Source of the DNA: Vibrio atypicus | Lineage (GTDB): Bacteria > Pseudomonadota > Gammaproteobacteria > Enterobacterales > Vibrionaceae | Direction of reading: 5' to 3' | Length of the DNA stretch: 64,000 nucleotides | Assembly (NCBI RefSeq): GCF_009811315.1 | Contig: NZ_BLID01000005.1 | Span: 285,765-349,764 of the forward strand | Shown: positions 17,383-27,594 of the stretch, piece after piece | Numbering within the stretch: the stretch's first letter is position 1 | Layout of the letters: each line of letters begins with the position of its first letter | Notes under the pieces: model-generated | Database searches by the model: none | Told to the model about the DNA's origin: nothing | Seen by the model: the letters and a program-made list of their open reading frames with translations, nothing else | Program-made: the position numbers and the translations under genes

Positions 17383-17610
17383 TTAGCTCTTATACATCTT
17401 CTCGAAGTTACCTGGGTTCCAACCGATCATGTAGCGGTCACCAATCTTCAATACAGGGAGAGAGCGGGCACCAATGGCGTCTAGCTCTTTTCTTCCTCTT
17501 TGCATTTTTGCATTCGTTAACCTGTACTTATAGCCTTTAGAATCGAGATAGCGCTGGGCATCTTTACAGTGTGGGCATTTGTCTTTTACGTACAGTACAA
17601 GTCGTTTCAT
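17383..17610 (-). CDS. Glutaredoxin-like thiol-disulfide oxidoreductase
   Basis: 75-residue minimal glutaredoxin: KRLVLYVKDKCPHC with the active pair C12 and C15, the cis-proline motif SLPVLKIGDRYMIGW, and the C-terminal GW region. CPHC is less common than CPYC. ATG 17610 is chosen because AGGAAC lies upstream and the fold begins right there; a frame extension to 17667 has no support. Likely a cytoplasmic disulfide reductase. Confidence 0.8.
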   Translation of the reverse strand: MKRLVLYVKDKCPHCKDAQRYLDSKGYKYRLTNAKMQRGRKELDAIGARSLPVLKIGDRYMIGWNPGNFEKMYKS

Positions 17611-17721
17611 TAGTTTGTTCCTACATCTTTGATAGGGGAAGTGTAATGAAAAGACCGTGAATGGCAAGTGTGATTCGGGTAGACTGACGCCTCTTCAAAA
17701 CTACTGACCAAATATTGATTA

Positions 17722-18219
17722 ATGAACTCTGTACTGAGATACATTCAAGGCTACCCTGAACATATCGTAACGCCAGTAACGCAACTGGTTGAGTCTGGGC
17801 GATTGAAAGCTTGGTTCGAGCAGCGATATCCTCAAAATCACAACATCAAAAGTGAAAAAGCGCTGTTTGAGTATACGATGGCTTTGAAAAATCGTTATAT
17901 GAAGAAAACATCTCCGCTGAGCAAAGTCATTTACGATAATAAGATCCACCTGATCAATAATGCGCTTGGATTGCATACTTACGTGTCCAAAGTGCATGGC
18001 GGTAAAATCAAATCAAAGAACGAAATTCGTATCGCGAGTGTGTTTAAGAACGCGCCGGAACCGTTGTTAAAAATGATAGTGGTTCATGAACTTGCTCACT
18101 TGAAAGAGAAAGATCACAACAAGGCGTTTTATCAACTGTGTTGTCATATGGAGCCTGACTACCACCAGTTGGAACTCGATGCTCGCCTCTTCATGATGTA
18201 CTTAGAAACAACGAACTAG
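17722..18219 (+). CDS. YgjP-like zinc metallopeptidase-domain protein
   Basis: 165 residues with HELAH at 122-126 and a third ligand-like H132 in KDHNKAFY, typical of the YgjP/DUF45 group related to WLM and SprT metalloproteases. E. coli YgjP has been linked to UTP pyrophosphatase activity, so a true protease role is uncertain. It ends 9 bases before rlmF on the same strand. Confidence 0.75.
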   Translation: MNSVLRYIQGYPEHIVTPVTQLVESGRLKAWFEQRYPQNHNIKSEKALFEYTMALKNRYMKKTSPLSKVIYDNKIHLINNALGLHTYVSKVHGGKIKSKNEIRIASVFKNAPEPLLKMIVVHELAHLKEKDHNKAFYQLCCHMEPDYHQLELDARLFMMYLETTN

Positions 18220-18228
18220 AATAAAACA

Positions 18229-19320
18229 ATGAATCAAGCGAAAAAGCCTAACTCACCACGACGTAAAAGCCTTGATGATAAGTCGAGCTCTAAGAAAGCG
18301 AAAGCCACCTCAAATAATCACGGTGACAAATCCGTAATGAAGGTGACGACGTTAAGCGGTAAAAGTGGCCTGCACAATAAGAACCCTCATAACGGTCGGT
18401 ATGATTTCGATGCGTTAACCGAGGCGCTACCACAGTTAAAAAAGCATGTGATTAAAAACCCGCGCGGTGAGCAGAGCATTAACTTTTCAGACCCGAAAGG
18501 GGTGAAGTTACTCAATCGCGCATTGTTGGCGCATCATTACAACGTCACACAGTGGGATATTCCAGAAGGTTATTTGTGCCCGCCTATCCCGGGGCGAGCT
18601 GATTACATACATCGCTTAGCTGAGTTGTTAAACAAAGAGAGCCGTACCTTAAAGCACTCTATGGTTAGAGCGCTAGATGTTGGAGTCGGCGCAAACTGTA
18701 TCTATCCTATTGTTGGGGCAACTCAATATGGGTGGGAGTATATCGGCTCTGATGTTGATCCCGTATCTGTGGACAATGCTAACAATATCGTACTGGTTAA
18801 TGAGGCGTTAAAAGGCAAAGTTGAATGCCGTTTGCAGGCTGAGAGTAAGCATTTCTTTAAAGGTGTCATACAGCCTGGTGAATTTTATGATGTCACGACT
18901 TGTAATCCGCCTTTTCACAAATCCTTGCAAGAGGCGCAACAAGGCACTGAGCGTAAAATAAAAAACCTTGCTGCAAATAAAGCCAAGCGAGGTCAGCAGA
19001 GCCAATCCGCTAAAGCTAAGCCATCGCCTATACTTAACTTTGGTGGCCAAAAAGCGGAACTTTGGTGTCTTGGTGGTGAAGCGGAATTTATTAAGAATAT
19101 GGCCTTTGAAAGTAAACAGTTTGCTGATCAGGTCTTATGGTTTACGACCTTGATATCAAAAAAAGAAAATGTCCGTTGGATGCGTAAGAATCTCGAAAAG
19201 GCAGGGGCTTTGGAGGCGAAAATCGTCGAAATGAGTCAAGGTCAAAAGGTCAGCCGTTTTATTGCATGGACGTTCAAAACCCCAGAGCAACGTCAAGCAT
19301 GGCTTAAGTTGAAAAGCTAA
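18229..19320 (+). CDS. rlmF: 23S rRNA (adenine-1618-N6)-methyltransferase RlmF
   Basis: 363-residue SAM-dependent methylase that modifies A1618 of 23S rRNA. A Lys/Ser-rich N-terminal tail (about 1-45) precedes [13 protein letters not shown], the SAM site [11 protein letters not shown], and the catalytic NPPF at 226-229 that marks adenine-N6 methylases. A Lys-rich insert follows (about 240-265). The C-terminal region (VSRFIAWTF) matches the family. Confidence 0.9.
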   Translation: MNQAKKPNSPRRKSLDDKSSSKKAKATSNNHGDKSVMKVTTLSGKSGLHNKNPHNGRYDFDALTEALPQLKKHVIKNPRGEQSINFSDPKGVKLLNRALLAHHYNVTQWDIPEGYLCPPIPGRADYIHRLAELLNKESRTLKHSMVRALDVGVGANCIYPIVGATQYGWEYIGSDVDPVSVDNANNIVLVNEALKGKVECRLQAESKHFFKGVIQPGEFYDVTTCNPPFHKSLQEAQQGTERKIKNLAANKAKRGQQSQSAKAKPSPILNFGGQKAELWCLGGEAEFIKNMAFESKQFADQVLWFTTLISKKENVRWMRKNLEKAGALEAKIVEMSQGQKVSRFIAWTFKTPEQRQAWLKLKS

Positions 19321-19347
19321 CCAGTTGAGTATAGGTAAGGAGGGTGT

Positions 19348-19536
19348 ATGGAGTTTGAAATTTATATGCCCTGTGAACCCGCGTGGATTTGCACCAGCTT
19401 TTTATGGCTGTTTTCCATGCTGGCTTTATTAGGCTTACTTGGGTTTATCAACATCCTTTATAAAGAATACAAAAAGATTCAACGCGCCTCTCGTGTTAAA
19501 AAGCGGCGCCAAACTCATCATAGAAAAAGGCGCTAG
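19348..19536 (+). CDS. Small single-pass membrane protein
   Basis: 62 residues with one membrane helix at about 14-37 and a strongly basic tail ending KKRRQTHHRKRR. A strong ribosome site (TAAGGAGGG, 6 bases before ATG 19348) argues that it is truly translated. It overlaps the end of the convergent pilF-like gene by 4 bases. No family recognised; the basic tail could bind nucleic acid or acidic lipid. Confidence 0.6.
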   Translation: MEFEIYMPCEPAWICTSFLWLFSMLALLGLLGFINILYKEYKKIQRASRVKKRRQTHHRKRR

Positions 19537-20252
19537 CTATCTGGTGTGATTTCAGCCAGCTTCGCTCGATAATTCGCTTCTAAACTTGGGTTGCCAGCCT
19601 GATTTTCTAGTTCGATTAGCAACCGTAAAGAAGCGACTTGCAAGCCATATTGTTGATGGAATTTCATCAAGCGAATACGTGCTTGTGTGTATTCCATATC
19701 TTTGATTTCTAACTTGGCCAAGTTCAGAATAGACGGTACGCGTTGTGGATCATGTTCGATGGTTCGAATGAAGTAACGCTTAGCTTGAACGTTATCACCA
19801 GATTTTAGAGCACATAGGGCTGCATTTTCATAACTAGAAGAGACTTGATAGTAAGAGGGTTGCTCAATCGCTTTACGGAAATACTGGTCAGCTTCTTGGT
19901 AGTCGCCGCGTTTACATAGAAACGTCCCATAATTATTAAGTACATTGCCATTGTTGGGGTGCTGCTTTAATGCTTTGTTATATAGAGATTCGGCAGATGC
20001 TGACTCACCAACATTTTCAAAGTAATGCGCTAAAGAGAGTTGTGCTCGATAATAATTAGGGGCGTGTTGGAGCGCTTTTTCGAGGTTTTCGCGCGCTTTT
20101 GGCATATTCCCTTGTTCCATATACCCAAGGCCTAATGCGATGCGAGCTTCTGAACGCTGCTCGGGGTGTGAAACTAGCGGTTGTTGGTTATTTGATTCAA
20201 CGGTGACACAACCGCTGAGGGCAATTGTAAGCCATAGTCCTATTCGTCGCAT
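19533..20252 (-). CDS. TPR lipoprotein of the PilF/PilW type (type IV pilus biogenesis)
   Basis: 239 residues: lipoprotein signal ending at the lipobox LSGC (Cys about 15), then about five TPR repeats, including NVLNNYGTFLCKRGDYQEAD, which is typical of PilF/PilW, the pilotin that helps PilQ secretin assembly in the outer membrane. ATG 20252 was chosen because it gives a proper signal peptide; an upstream ATG at 20285 would add a hydrophilic leader. No pilus genes are nearby. Confidence 0.75.
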   Translation of the reverse strand: MRRIGLWLTIALSGCVTVESNNQQPLVSHPEQRSEARIALGLGYMEQGNMPKARENLEKALQHAPNYYRAQLSLAHYFENVGESASAESLYNKALKQHPNNGNVLNNYGTFLCKRGDYQEADQYFRKAIEQPSYYQVSSSYENAALCALKSGDNVQAKRYFIRTIEHDPQRVPSILNLAKLEIKDMEYTQARIRLMKFHQQYGLQVASLRLLIELENQAGNPSLEANYRAKLAEITPDS

Positions 20253-20393
20253 ATTCCATTCTTTATTTTGCACATCTAGTTGCATGTATAACGTAAACGA
20301 AATGGGATATAGAGATAGTTACAAGAACAATGCGACTGACTCAGCAATTATTCGTATTCAAACCACATAGGAAAAGGTAAGGCATTGAAATAT

Positions 20394-20422
20394 AACAAAG
20401 GGCTCGATGTGAGCCCTTTGTT
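20394..20422 (-). terminator. Terminator after metA
   Basis: Perfect arms AACAAAGGGCTC (20394-20405) and GAGCCCTTTGTT (20411-20422) around GATGT, 16 bases past the metA stop. Confidence 0.85.
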
Positions 20423-20437
20423 ATTATTGATATTGGA

Positions 20438-21379
20438 TTAATCGTCCTTAGTGAAATTAGCTTCACTAAAGTGATCCAAATCGTAAGGTGTTTGCTGGTA
20501 GACGCAGTAGTTCAGCCAATTCGCGAACAGCAAATGTCCGTGACTGCGCCAGCTTGCGTTTGGTTTATTGTCTGGGTTGTTGTTCGGGTAGTAGTTTACC
20601 GGAATCACAGGCTCCATCCCTTCACCAAGGTCGCGGATATATTCGTTATGTAATGTGAACGAATCGTACTCTGGGTGCCCAGTTACAAAGACATTTCGTT
20701 TGTCTTTCGTCGCTGCGAGGTAAACACCTGCAACGTCAGAGGTCGCGAGAATATCTAAGTCGGTATGCTCTTCAAGAAACTCGGCGGAAAAGTCTGCGTA
20801 GCGAGAATGAGGGGCTAAAAAGTTATCGTCGAAGCCACGCAGAATAGGGTGATAAGGTTGCAATGTTTGGTGGTGGTAAACACCAGATAGCTTCTCTTTG
20901 CGAGTGCGCTTTGGCAGATCGTAAAGCAGTTTAAGCCCAGCTTGCGCCGCCCAGCAGACATAGAGTGTTGAAGTCACATGCTCTTTTGCCCAGTTCATGA
21001 TGGTTTGCAAGTGATCCCAGTAAATCACATCTTCAAACTGAACTAAACCAAGTGGCGCACCAGTAATGATTAGACCATCAAAATTGCGTTCTTTGACCAT
21101 CTCAAACTGGCGGTAGAAGTTATCCAAGTGTTCGGTTGGCGTGTTCTTGCTCGGTCTGTCATCAATACGAAGAAGTTCAATGTCTACTTGAAGTGGGCTG
21201 TTAGACAGTAGACGTAAGAATTGAGTTTCCGTCTCAATTTTTTTCGGCATAAGATTGAGGATCAGCACCTTAAGCGGACGGATCTCCTGAGTCGAAGCGC
21301 GAGACTCCGGCATAATGAAGATATTTTCCTCACGTAATACGTCAGATGCAGGTAATTGATCGGGGATCTTAATTGGCAC
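20438..21379 (-). CDS. metA: Homoserine O-succinyltransferase (or acetyltransferase) MetA
   Basis: First committed enzyme of methionine synthesis, acylating homoserine. 313 residues, near the E. coli length. Catalytic C142 lies in YVCWAAQAG, and H235 and E237 in GHPEYDS. Acyl-donor choice (succinyl versus acetyl) hinges on a residue next to the active site and cannot be settled from family membership alone. A MetJ-type operator lies upstream. Confidence 0.95.
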   Translation of the reverse strand: MPIKIPDQLPASDVLREENIFIMPESRASTQEIRPLKVLILNLMPKKIETETQFLRLLSNSPLQVDIELLRIDDRPSKNTPTEHLDNFYRQFEMVKERNFDGLIITGAPLGLVQFEDVIYWDHLQTIMNWAKEHVTSTLYVCWAAQAGLKLLYDLPKRTRKEKLSGVYHHQTLQPYHPILRGFDDNFLAPHSRYADFSAEFLEEHTDLDILATSDVAGVYLAATKDKRNVFVTGHPEYDSFTLHNEYIRDLGEGMEPVIPVNYYPNNNPDNKPNASWRSHGHLLFANWLNYCVYQQTPYDLDHFSEANFTKDD

Positions 21380-21402
21380 AGCTTACTCCCTAAGCGATGT
21401 TT

Positions 21403-21426
21403 GGACGTCTATACATCTAAACTTAA
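21403..21426 (-). promoter_or_regulatory. MetJ operator (tandem met boxes) upstream of metA
   Basis: Adjacent 8-mers GGACGTCT (21403-21410) and ATACATCT (21411-21418) match the met-box AGACGTCT at 7 and 6 of 8 positions, with a weaker third unit following. They begin 24 bases upstream of the metA start, as expected for methionine/SAM repression by MetJ. Confidence 0.7.
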
Positions 21427-21508
21427 CCTAATGCGAATGAGATGTCGATAGCAATTTTGAGCGATTTTGTATTAATATCCAACTTATCAATACTTACAGA
21501 ATATCAGT

Positions 21509-21901
21509 ATGAGTATCAAACTAACCTTGATTCGTGGCTTGCCAGGCTCGGGGAAAAGTACGTTGGCGAAGACATATAGCTGCAATCATTACGAGGCAGA
21601 TATGTACTTCATCCAGTCTGATGGTACGTACCTCTATCAAGCCGAAAAAATTGGTGACGCGCATCAATGGTGTAAGGCTATGACAGAAAGATCACTGGCG
21701 GCAAAGCAAAGTGTCGTGGTATCCAACACTTTCGTCCGGCGCTGGGAGATTGCACCTTACCAAAAGTTAGCCCGTCAATATGGGGCGACTTTTGAAGTGA
21801 TTGAGTGTACTAACCAATACGGCAACATTCACGGGGTTGACCCAAAAACAATAGCAACAATGAAAAAACGGTGGCAGCAATGGCAAAACGCTCAGCGATA
21901 G
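21509..21901 (+). CDS. P-loop ATPase / small-molecule or polynucleotide kinase-like protein
   Basis: 130 residues. Walker A GLPGSGKST lies at 10-18; an aspartate-containing EADMYF follows, and the later segment SVVVSNTFVRRWEI resembles the N4BP2-like kinase group. The protein is short for a kinase and lacks a lid domain I can identify. It is immediately followed by the DUF3859 gene. Confidence 0.7.
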   Translation: MSIKLTLIRGLPGSGKSTLAKTYSCNHYEADMYFIQSDGTYLYQAEKIGDAHQWCKAMTERSLAAKQSVVVSNTFVRRWEIAPYQKLARQYGATFEVIECTNQYGNIHGVDPKTIATMKKRWQQWQNAQR

Positions 21902-21906
21902 TCGAA

Positions 21907-22317
21907 ATGACATCGTATGGAATTTATAGCGAGTGGGACTCGAAAGCCAAACAGTTACCTAAAATTCAAGAGTTTACAACTAAAGTTCCGGCTGATGAAG
22001 ATATCGAGTTCGGCTTTATCATTAACGTAAAAAAAGCCAAAGGCGAGGTTGTGGAGTTTTGCATTGATCATCCTGGAGTATTAGGGAAAAAGGGTCAGGT
22101 GCTTGAGCCTTTTACTGGTGATCTGCATGTAGGCAGTAATGATTGGGACTTTTACCTAGGCGACACAATCCAACTTCTTGACCCTATGAATGGTTTTGAA
22201 TCCAATATCGGCAAATGGCGTATGACTATTTCAATGAAAGGTAGAGTCGTTGCAGATAAAACTTTTGATGTCTACTCAAGGGATGAAGGGGAGTTTTGGA
22301 AGAGACGTGGTTTTTAG
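21907..22317 (+). CDS. DUF3859 family protein
   Basis: 136 residues. Family landmarks are MTSYGIYSEWDSKAK at the start and GSNDWDFYLGDTI in the middle, with a likely beta-sandwich pattern. Function unknown. ATG 21907 starts right at the conserved part; in-frame ATG 21880 or GTG 21871 inside the preceding gene are alternatives that would create an overlap. Confidence 0.7.
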   Translation: MTSYGIYSEWDSKAKQLPKIQEFTTKVPADEDIEFGFIINVKKAKGEVVEFCIDHPGVLGKKGQVLEPFTGDLHVGSNDWDFYLGDTIQLLDPMNGFESNIGKWRMTISMKGRVVADKTFDVYSRDEGEFWKRRGF

Positions 22318-22455
22318 AAGTAAAGTGATTCAATAGTAAGAATAAACGAATGTTTATAGTCGTACCAAATACAATAACTTAGAGCCATATCAAATCAGAT
22401 GCTGAGTACTTTATATAAACTCTGTTTATAGAACTAAAAATATAAATAAGTTTGT

Positions 22456-25173
22456 ATGAACCGAATCCGCTTGCTCAATCTAAACTTGCAGACCAAAACA
22501 GCCCTTTATTTCATTTTTGGCCTGCTTGGGGTGACCTTGAGTTGCCTTTTCATTACCCGTTATTTCTTCTTAGTCAGTCTTGATAGTCTCGAACGTATGG
22601 AGTCTGAAAGAGCAAGCGCTCAAGCGAACAGTCTCATTAATATGGTCGTTGAAGAGCTTGAGTCGCGTTCTTATGATTGGGCATATTGGGATGAAACCCA
22701 TGAGCTTCTAATAGAGAAAAACGCAGACGAATATCGTGAACGAAACTTATCAATCGATGTTCTGGACTCATTGGGTTTAGATTCAATGATTTTTAGCACT
22801 CTACAAGGAGAAAATATTGTCTCCATTGTAAGAGAAGAGAATGCAGCGTTCGGTGGGGGTGACTTGTTCGAACACCCAGGAATTCAAGAGCATATAAGGT
22901 CTATGCAAGGCTTACTCGATAGTTATCGAGAAAGTTTCAGCGGTCTCATCGTCTCAGGAGAAAGTGTTTGGAATATTAGCATCACACCAGTAAGAGGCAG
23001 TGAAGGTACTTCGGCTTCCTCCGGTTGGCTTATTTGGGGCGAAAATCTTACTTTTCGATTCCCTGGCAATTTTGAATCCGTTCTTATTGCGGACAATAAG
23101 ATAGAGCTCGTTGATCCTGAATTCGTTGGTCAAGCCTCTGAATTGGTGCAACCGTATGAGAAAACAGAACAAACCATTACCCAGCGTATTTCTTTATACG
23201 ATATTTCTGGCTTACCTATCGCCAAACTTTCTACCACAATCGGTCGTAATCATTTCATCAAAGGAAGCGTAATATTCAGCTACTTATTCATCGCCGTTGC
23301 TGTTGTTGCCACCTTCATCTCATTCACTACGTTTTTGTTGTTTAGGCGTCGAGTCGCTGTTCGTTTTTCTGATTTAGAGAAAGATATAGATGAGCTCTTC
23401 GCGGCATATCAATTGGATGGATTAAATCAACCCAATAAGGATGAGCTTGATCGATTGATGAAGTTGGTTCAAGCATTAGCGAATAACAATTCAGTTACCC
23501 AAGAACAGTTACAAGATGCGCAGCAAAAATTTGATGCGTTATATCAAAGTCGCACTATTTCAATGCTACTGGTCAGAGGTAGAGAAATTGTTGATATTAA
23601 CCAGACGGCACTAGAGTTATTGGGGTATCAGCGGGATGAAGTTATTAATCAACCTTTAGACTATTTGTGCCCAGATAATGCTCAGCCAGAATGCCAAATA
23701 GATGAAATGCATCGTCAGTATCAACAAGGCGAAACTCAATTTGAAGCTCAAATGCTTCCTAGAAATGGAGACTGTATCGATTGCCACTTGGAAGTCAGTA
23801 CGATTCAATATCAAGGTGAGGATGCATTGATGTTGTCAATTCGCGATGTAAGAGAAAGCAAACAACAAGCAAAATTAATCGAAGACCTAGTCGAACGAGA
23901 CCACCTTTCTGGTCTTTGGAATCGCAAGGCGATAATGGAAAAAGCTCGCCATCTCGTATATACGGCTCCCAACCGATTTTCATTTCTCTACGTCACCATC
24001 CCAAACTTGAAACAGGTGTCTGAACGATATGGGCATCAAGTGTTTGACGAAGCGATGGTCTTTATTGCTTCGCGGTTTGGTGTCAATCTCGCGAGTTATT
24101 TAGTCGGACGTATCAGTGAACATGAATTTATTGTTTTGATTCCGAGTAAATCTGAATGTGAAGAGGCCGTTTTGGGTGCGACTCGGTTAATGGAAGAGTT
24201 GAAAGAGAAACAGAAAATTGAAGGCATTGAGCTTGATCTGAATTGTGCGATTGGTCTGATTGATCCTGATATAAGCCACGAAGCTTTAGACGCACTAATT
24301 CATTCGGCAATTTTTGCAATTGAGAAGAACAAAATGAACAAACTGCCGATAGGGATTGTTCGAATTGATCAAGAGCAGTTTGAGCAAGCGCAAACGTCTT
24401 ATGCGATTAACAATGATCTAGCGGCCGCTATTCAAAATGGTGATATCTGTGCTCACTACCAAGCCATTGTTGATACTAAAACAGGTAATATTAATGGCTT
24501 TGAAGCTTTAGCTCGTTGGAATCATCCTAAGTTTGGTCAGATATCACCGGTCGTCTTTATACCTTTGGCAGAGCACAACGATCTAATAGTCGAACTTGGT
24601 GAAAGCATCTTAAAGCAAGCGTGTCAGTTTATAGAGCGACTTAATCGAATGCAGAAAGAGCGTGGTAACTCGCCATTCTCTATTCATGTTAACTTGAGTG
24701 CACCACATTTTTATCATCCAGATTTAATCGCCTATCTAAAGCAACTGGTCATTCAATACCATATTCAGCCGGGTCAACTTGTCATTGAAATCACGGAAAG
24801 TATGTTACTTGGGGTAGAGCAAGAAATTAGTAACCGAATGGATGAGATCAAACAGCTTGGCGTACTCTTTGCCTTGGATGATTTTGGTACTGGATATTCA
24901 TCTTTCAGCACCTTATGTAGCTTTCCATTAGATATCGTGAAGTTAGATAAGTCTTATATTGACCAACTTGAAACCAATGATAGAGCAAAAAGTTTGGTGA
25001 GAAATATCGCGAATATGGCTCTTGAGTTAGGATTAACCACGGTAGCAGAAGGGGTAGAAACTGCATCACAAGTACGTAAACTGGCGAAATGGCGTATTGA
25101 AGAAATTCAAGGTTACTATTTCTACAAGCCTCAATCCGCTGAGGAAATAGAAGCTAGGTTCGAACGCGAGTAG
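22456..25173 (+). CDS. CHASE4-PAS-GGDEF(degenerate)-EAL c-di-GMP phosphodiesterase
   Basis: 905-residue inner-membrane signalling protein. Membrane helices lie at about 17-38 and 271-293, flanking a periplasmic CHASE4-type sensor with YDWAYWDE. Then follow PAS (about 365-470), GGDEF (about 475-640) and EAL (about 650-900). The GGDEF signature is replaced by SEHEF (554-558), so no cyclase activity is expected. The EAL site looks intact: E683 in FEALARW, NLSAP, EITES, DDFGTGYSS, K in LDKSY and AEGVET. Net activity is therefore c-di-GMP breakdown, possibly GTP-tuned by the GGDEF relic. ATG 22456 lacks a strong ribosome site. Confidence 0.88.
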   Translation: MNRIRLLNLNLQTKTALYFIFGLLGVTLSCLFITRYFFLVSLDSLERMESERASAQANSLINMVVEELESRSYDWAYWDETHELLIEKNADEYRERNLSIDVLDSLGLDSMIFSTLQGENIVSIVREENAAFGGGDLFEHPGIQEHIRSMQGLLDSYRESFSGLIVSGESVWNISITPVRGSEGTSASSGWLIWGENLTFRFPGNFESVLIADNKIELVDPEFVGQASELVQPYEKTEQTITQRISLYDISGLPIAKLSTTIGRNHFIKGSVIFSYLFIAVAVVATFISFTTFLLFRRRVAVRFSDLEKDIDELFAAYQLDGLNQPNKDELDRLMKLVQALANNNSVTQEQLQDAQQKFDALYQSRTISMLLVRGREIVDINQTALELLGYQRDEVINQPLDYLCPDNAQPECQIDEMHRQYQQGETQFEAQMLPRNGDCIDCHLEVSTIQYQGEDALMLSIRDVRESKQQAKLIEDLVERDHLSGLWNRKAIMEKARHLVYTAPNRFSFLYVTIPNLKQVSERYGHQVFDEAMVFIASRFGVNLASYLVGRISEHEFIVLIPSKSECEEAVLGATRLMEELKEKQKIEGIELDLNCAIGLIDPDISHEALDALIHSAIFAIEKNKMNKLPIGIVRIDQEQFEQAQTSYAINNDLAAAIQNGDICAHYQAIVDTKTGNINGFEALARWNHPKFGQISPVVFIPLAEHNDLIVELGESILKQACQFIERLNRMQKERGNSPFSIHVNLSAPHFYHPDLIAYLKQLVIQYHIQPGQLVIEITESMLLGVEQEISNRMDEIKQLGVLFALDDFGTGYSSFSTLCSFPLDIVKLDKSYIDQLETNDRAKSLVRNIANMALELGLTTVAEGVETASQVRKLAKWRIEEIQGYYFYKPQSAEEIEARFERE

Positions 25174-25337
25174 TCACTAAATAAAAGTTTTTAGAGCCTA
25201 GAGAGTTCAAATTTTCTGTATTCTTAGTCATAAACTAAGACTTTGGTTTGATTTCTAGATTTGTCTTCTGAATGAGTCTATACCTTACATTAGCGAACGC
25301 AAATGTAATATCCCGAAGAAGGATTAAGGATAGATTC

Positions 25338-27512
25338 ATGCCTTTTAGAAATGTTCCCCTACGTTTTAAAGTTGCACTTGGAGCAGCTGTACCGCTAATT
25401 CTACTCGTTATCTTAACTATTATTGCGATTAACAGTTCACGTTCTCAAGTTGAAACGAGTGCGATGGTAGATCATACCCATAAGGTGATAGAGCAGGCGA
25501 TGAAAATCGAAGCTGCGGCTGTTGATATGGAAACCGGTATGCGTGGCTATTTGTTGGCGGGTAAAGAGGGTTTTTTGGCTCCTTACAAAAGCGGCCAGCA
25601 GGAATTTACGCGCTTAGTCAGCAAGTTAAAACAGACAGTTAGTGATAACCCTGCCCAAGTTAAACGTTTAGGTGATATAGAAAATACCATCAATGGGTGG
25701 CTCAACAATGTTACTGAGCCTGCCATTCAACTTCGCGGTGAAATTGGCCATGCGAAAACGATGGATAATATCTCTGATTTGGTGGCTGAAGCTCGCGGAA
25801 AAGTTTACTTTGACAAGTTTCGGGGGCAAATCAATCTGTTTATTGAGCGTGAAGCTAAGTTGCTTGTAGATAGACAAGAGCAGAATACTAAAACGTTTGA
25901 AGGCAGCATTAAGGATCTCAATCGAATTAATAGCCAAGGGTATATGTCCCTTCAAGATTACAATACGTTTTCATCGACGCTTAACGCTATGGATGAAGCT
26001 ACAGGCTGGGTAAATCATACTCATAAAGTGATTGAAGCCGCACAACAAGTACTTGCGGCAGCAGTTGATATGGAAACGGGTATGCGAGGGTTTTTACTCG
26101 CCGGTCGTAGTGAGTTCTTAGACCCATACAGACAAGGTAGCCAATCATTCGAGTCTCAAGTAACCGATTTAAAAAAAACAGTCAGCGATAATGCTGCTCA
26201 AGTGAAGTTGCTTGGAGAAATGAAGACGACCATCAATGAATGGCAGACAGATGTTGTAGAACCGATGATTCAACTTCGAACAGACATTGGCGATGCGAAG
26301 TCGATGAATGATATTGCCAAGTTAGTCGGTGAAGAACGAGGAAAAGTCTACTTCGATAAGTTTCGTGGGCAAATTGCCGATTTCATTGCGATGGAAGACA
26401 ACTTGATGGCGAAACGTCAAGCTGCGGCAACTGGAGCGGCGGAGTCGACAGAAAATACTCTGATTATTGTTTCAATTACTGCCATCATTCTTGGTTCAAT
26501 CATTTCATTAGTTGTGTTGAAAGCGATTAATGAACCCGTTAGAGAAGTCGCAAGAGGCTTGGAGCTTTTAGCCAAAGGTGATCTGACAGCGTCAGTAAAA
26601 GTAGATTCGAAAGATGAACTTGGTTTAATGGCGGCTAGTTTTAATCAGGCTGTAGAAAAAACCAACTATGCGATGTCTCAAGTCTTATCGACTACCGATG
26701 AAGTTGTTGAAGGATCGAATTCAATTAGCCAGGCCAATAGCGGCATGACTCAAGAGTTACAATTGCAATCAGACAAAGTCGCGCAAATCTCGGCTTCTAT
26801 CGAAGAGATGGCTGTCAGTATTCAAGAAGTTGCAACGAAATCGGCAGATGCAACAGCTAGTGCACAAAGTGCTGGTGTGACAGCAAACGAAGGTGGAGAG
26901 ATAGTAAATAGCACGATAACGGGTATGAACTCAATCAACGAAGCGGTGGCGGCTTCTTCAAGTAGTGTTGCGGAGCTTGGTAAACGTGGGGCAGAAATTG
27001 GTGAAATCATTAACGTGATAAACGATATCGCAGAACAGACAAACCTGTTAGCGCTTAATGCTGCGATTGAAGCTGCGCGTGCGGGGGAAGCAGGTCGAGG
27101 CTTCGCTGTCGTGGCGGATGAAGTAAGAGCACTAGCCGATCGCACCACAACGGCAACACAGGAGATAGGCCAATCCATTGAAGCGATTCAAAGTGAGACT
27201 CAGCATGCTGTAGATCGTATGGAAGTAGGGACGAATCATGTTCACGAAGGGTTAGGGTTAGCCAAAGAAGCGGGGAATAGCCTCGGGGAGATCGTTAGTG
27301 GAGCACAAGAAGTTGCAGGGATGATTGACAGTATTGCTGCGGCAGCAGAGCAGCAATCATTAGCGAGTAGCGAGGTCGCGAAGAATGTTGAGAGTGTCTC
27401 CGAAGCGTCTCTGAGTGCGACTGATCAAGCAAATAATGCGGCTGCTTCTGCGCGTGTATTGGCAGATAAAGCCGAGTCACTGAAACAGCTAGTCAATCAG
27501 TTTAGAGTCTAG
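25338..27512 (+). CDS. Methyl-accepting chemotaxis protein with two CHASE3 sensor domains
   Basis: 724-residue chemoreceptor. Helices at about 10-31 and 373-398 frame two tandem CHASE3 domains (about 37-185 and 210-355). These are clear duplicates: each carries [19 protein letters not shown], a TVSDN segment and [18 protein letters not shown] domain and a standard signalling hairpin ([20 protein letters not shown]) follow. ATG 25338 has AAGGA 7 bases upstream; the open frame from 25272 has no ribosome site. Ligand unknown. Confidence 0.88.
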   Translation: MPFRNVPLRFKVALGAAVPLILLVILTIIAINSSRSQVETSAMVDHTHKVIEQAMKIEAAAVDMETGMRGYLLAGKEGFLAPYKSGQQEFTRLVSKLKQTVSDNPAQVKRLGDIENTINGWLNNVTEPAIQLRGEIGHAKTMDNISDLVAEARGKVYFDKFRGQINLFIEREAKLLVDRQEQNTKTFEGSIKDLNRINSQGYMSLQDYNTFSSTLNAMDEATGWVNHTHKVIEAAQQVLAAAVDMETGMRGFLLAGRSEFLDPYRQGSQSFESQVTDLKKTVSDNAAQVKLLGEMKTTINEWQTDVVEPMIQLRTDIGDAKSMNDIAKLVGEERGKVYFDKFRGQIADFIAMEDNLMAKRQAAATGAAESTENTLIIVSITAIILGSIISLVVLKAINEPVREVARGLELLAKGDLTASVKVDSKDELGLMAASFNQAVEKTNYAMSQVLSTTDEVVEGSNSISQANSGMTQELQLQSDKVAQISASIEEMAVSIQEVATKSADATASAQSAGVTANEGGEIVNSTITGMNSINEAVAASSSSVAELGKRGAEIGEIINVINDIAEQTNLLALNAAIEAARAGEAGRGFAVVADEVRALADRTTTATQEIGQSIEAIQSETQHAVDRMEVGTNHVHEGLGLAKEAGNSLGEIVSGAQEVAGMIDSIAAAAEQQSLASSEVAKNVESVSEASLSATDQANNAAASARVLADKAESLKQLVNQFRV

Positions 27513-27525
27513 GTAAATATTCAAT

Positions 27526-27556
27526 AAAAACGCCTCCAGTATGGAGGCGTTTTTTG
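27526..27556. terminator. Bidirectional terminator
   Basis: Arms AAAAACGCCTCC (27526-27537) and GGAGGCGTTTTT (27543-27554) around AGTAT, placed between the convergent chemoreceptor and MarC genes. Confidence 0.88.
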
Positions 27557-27594
27557 TTTAATGGCATAAATGTGTGACTGACGTACTCTGAAGC

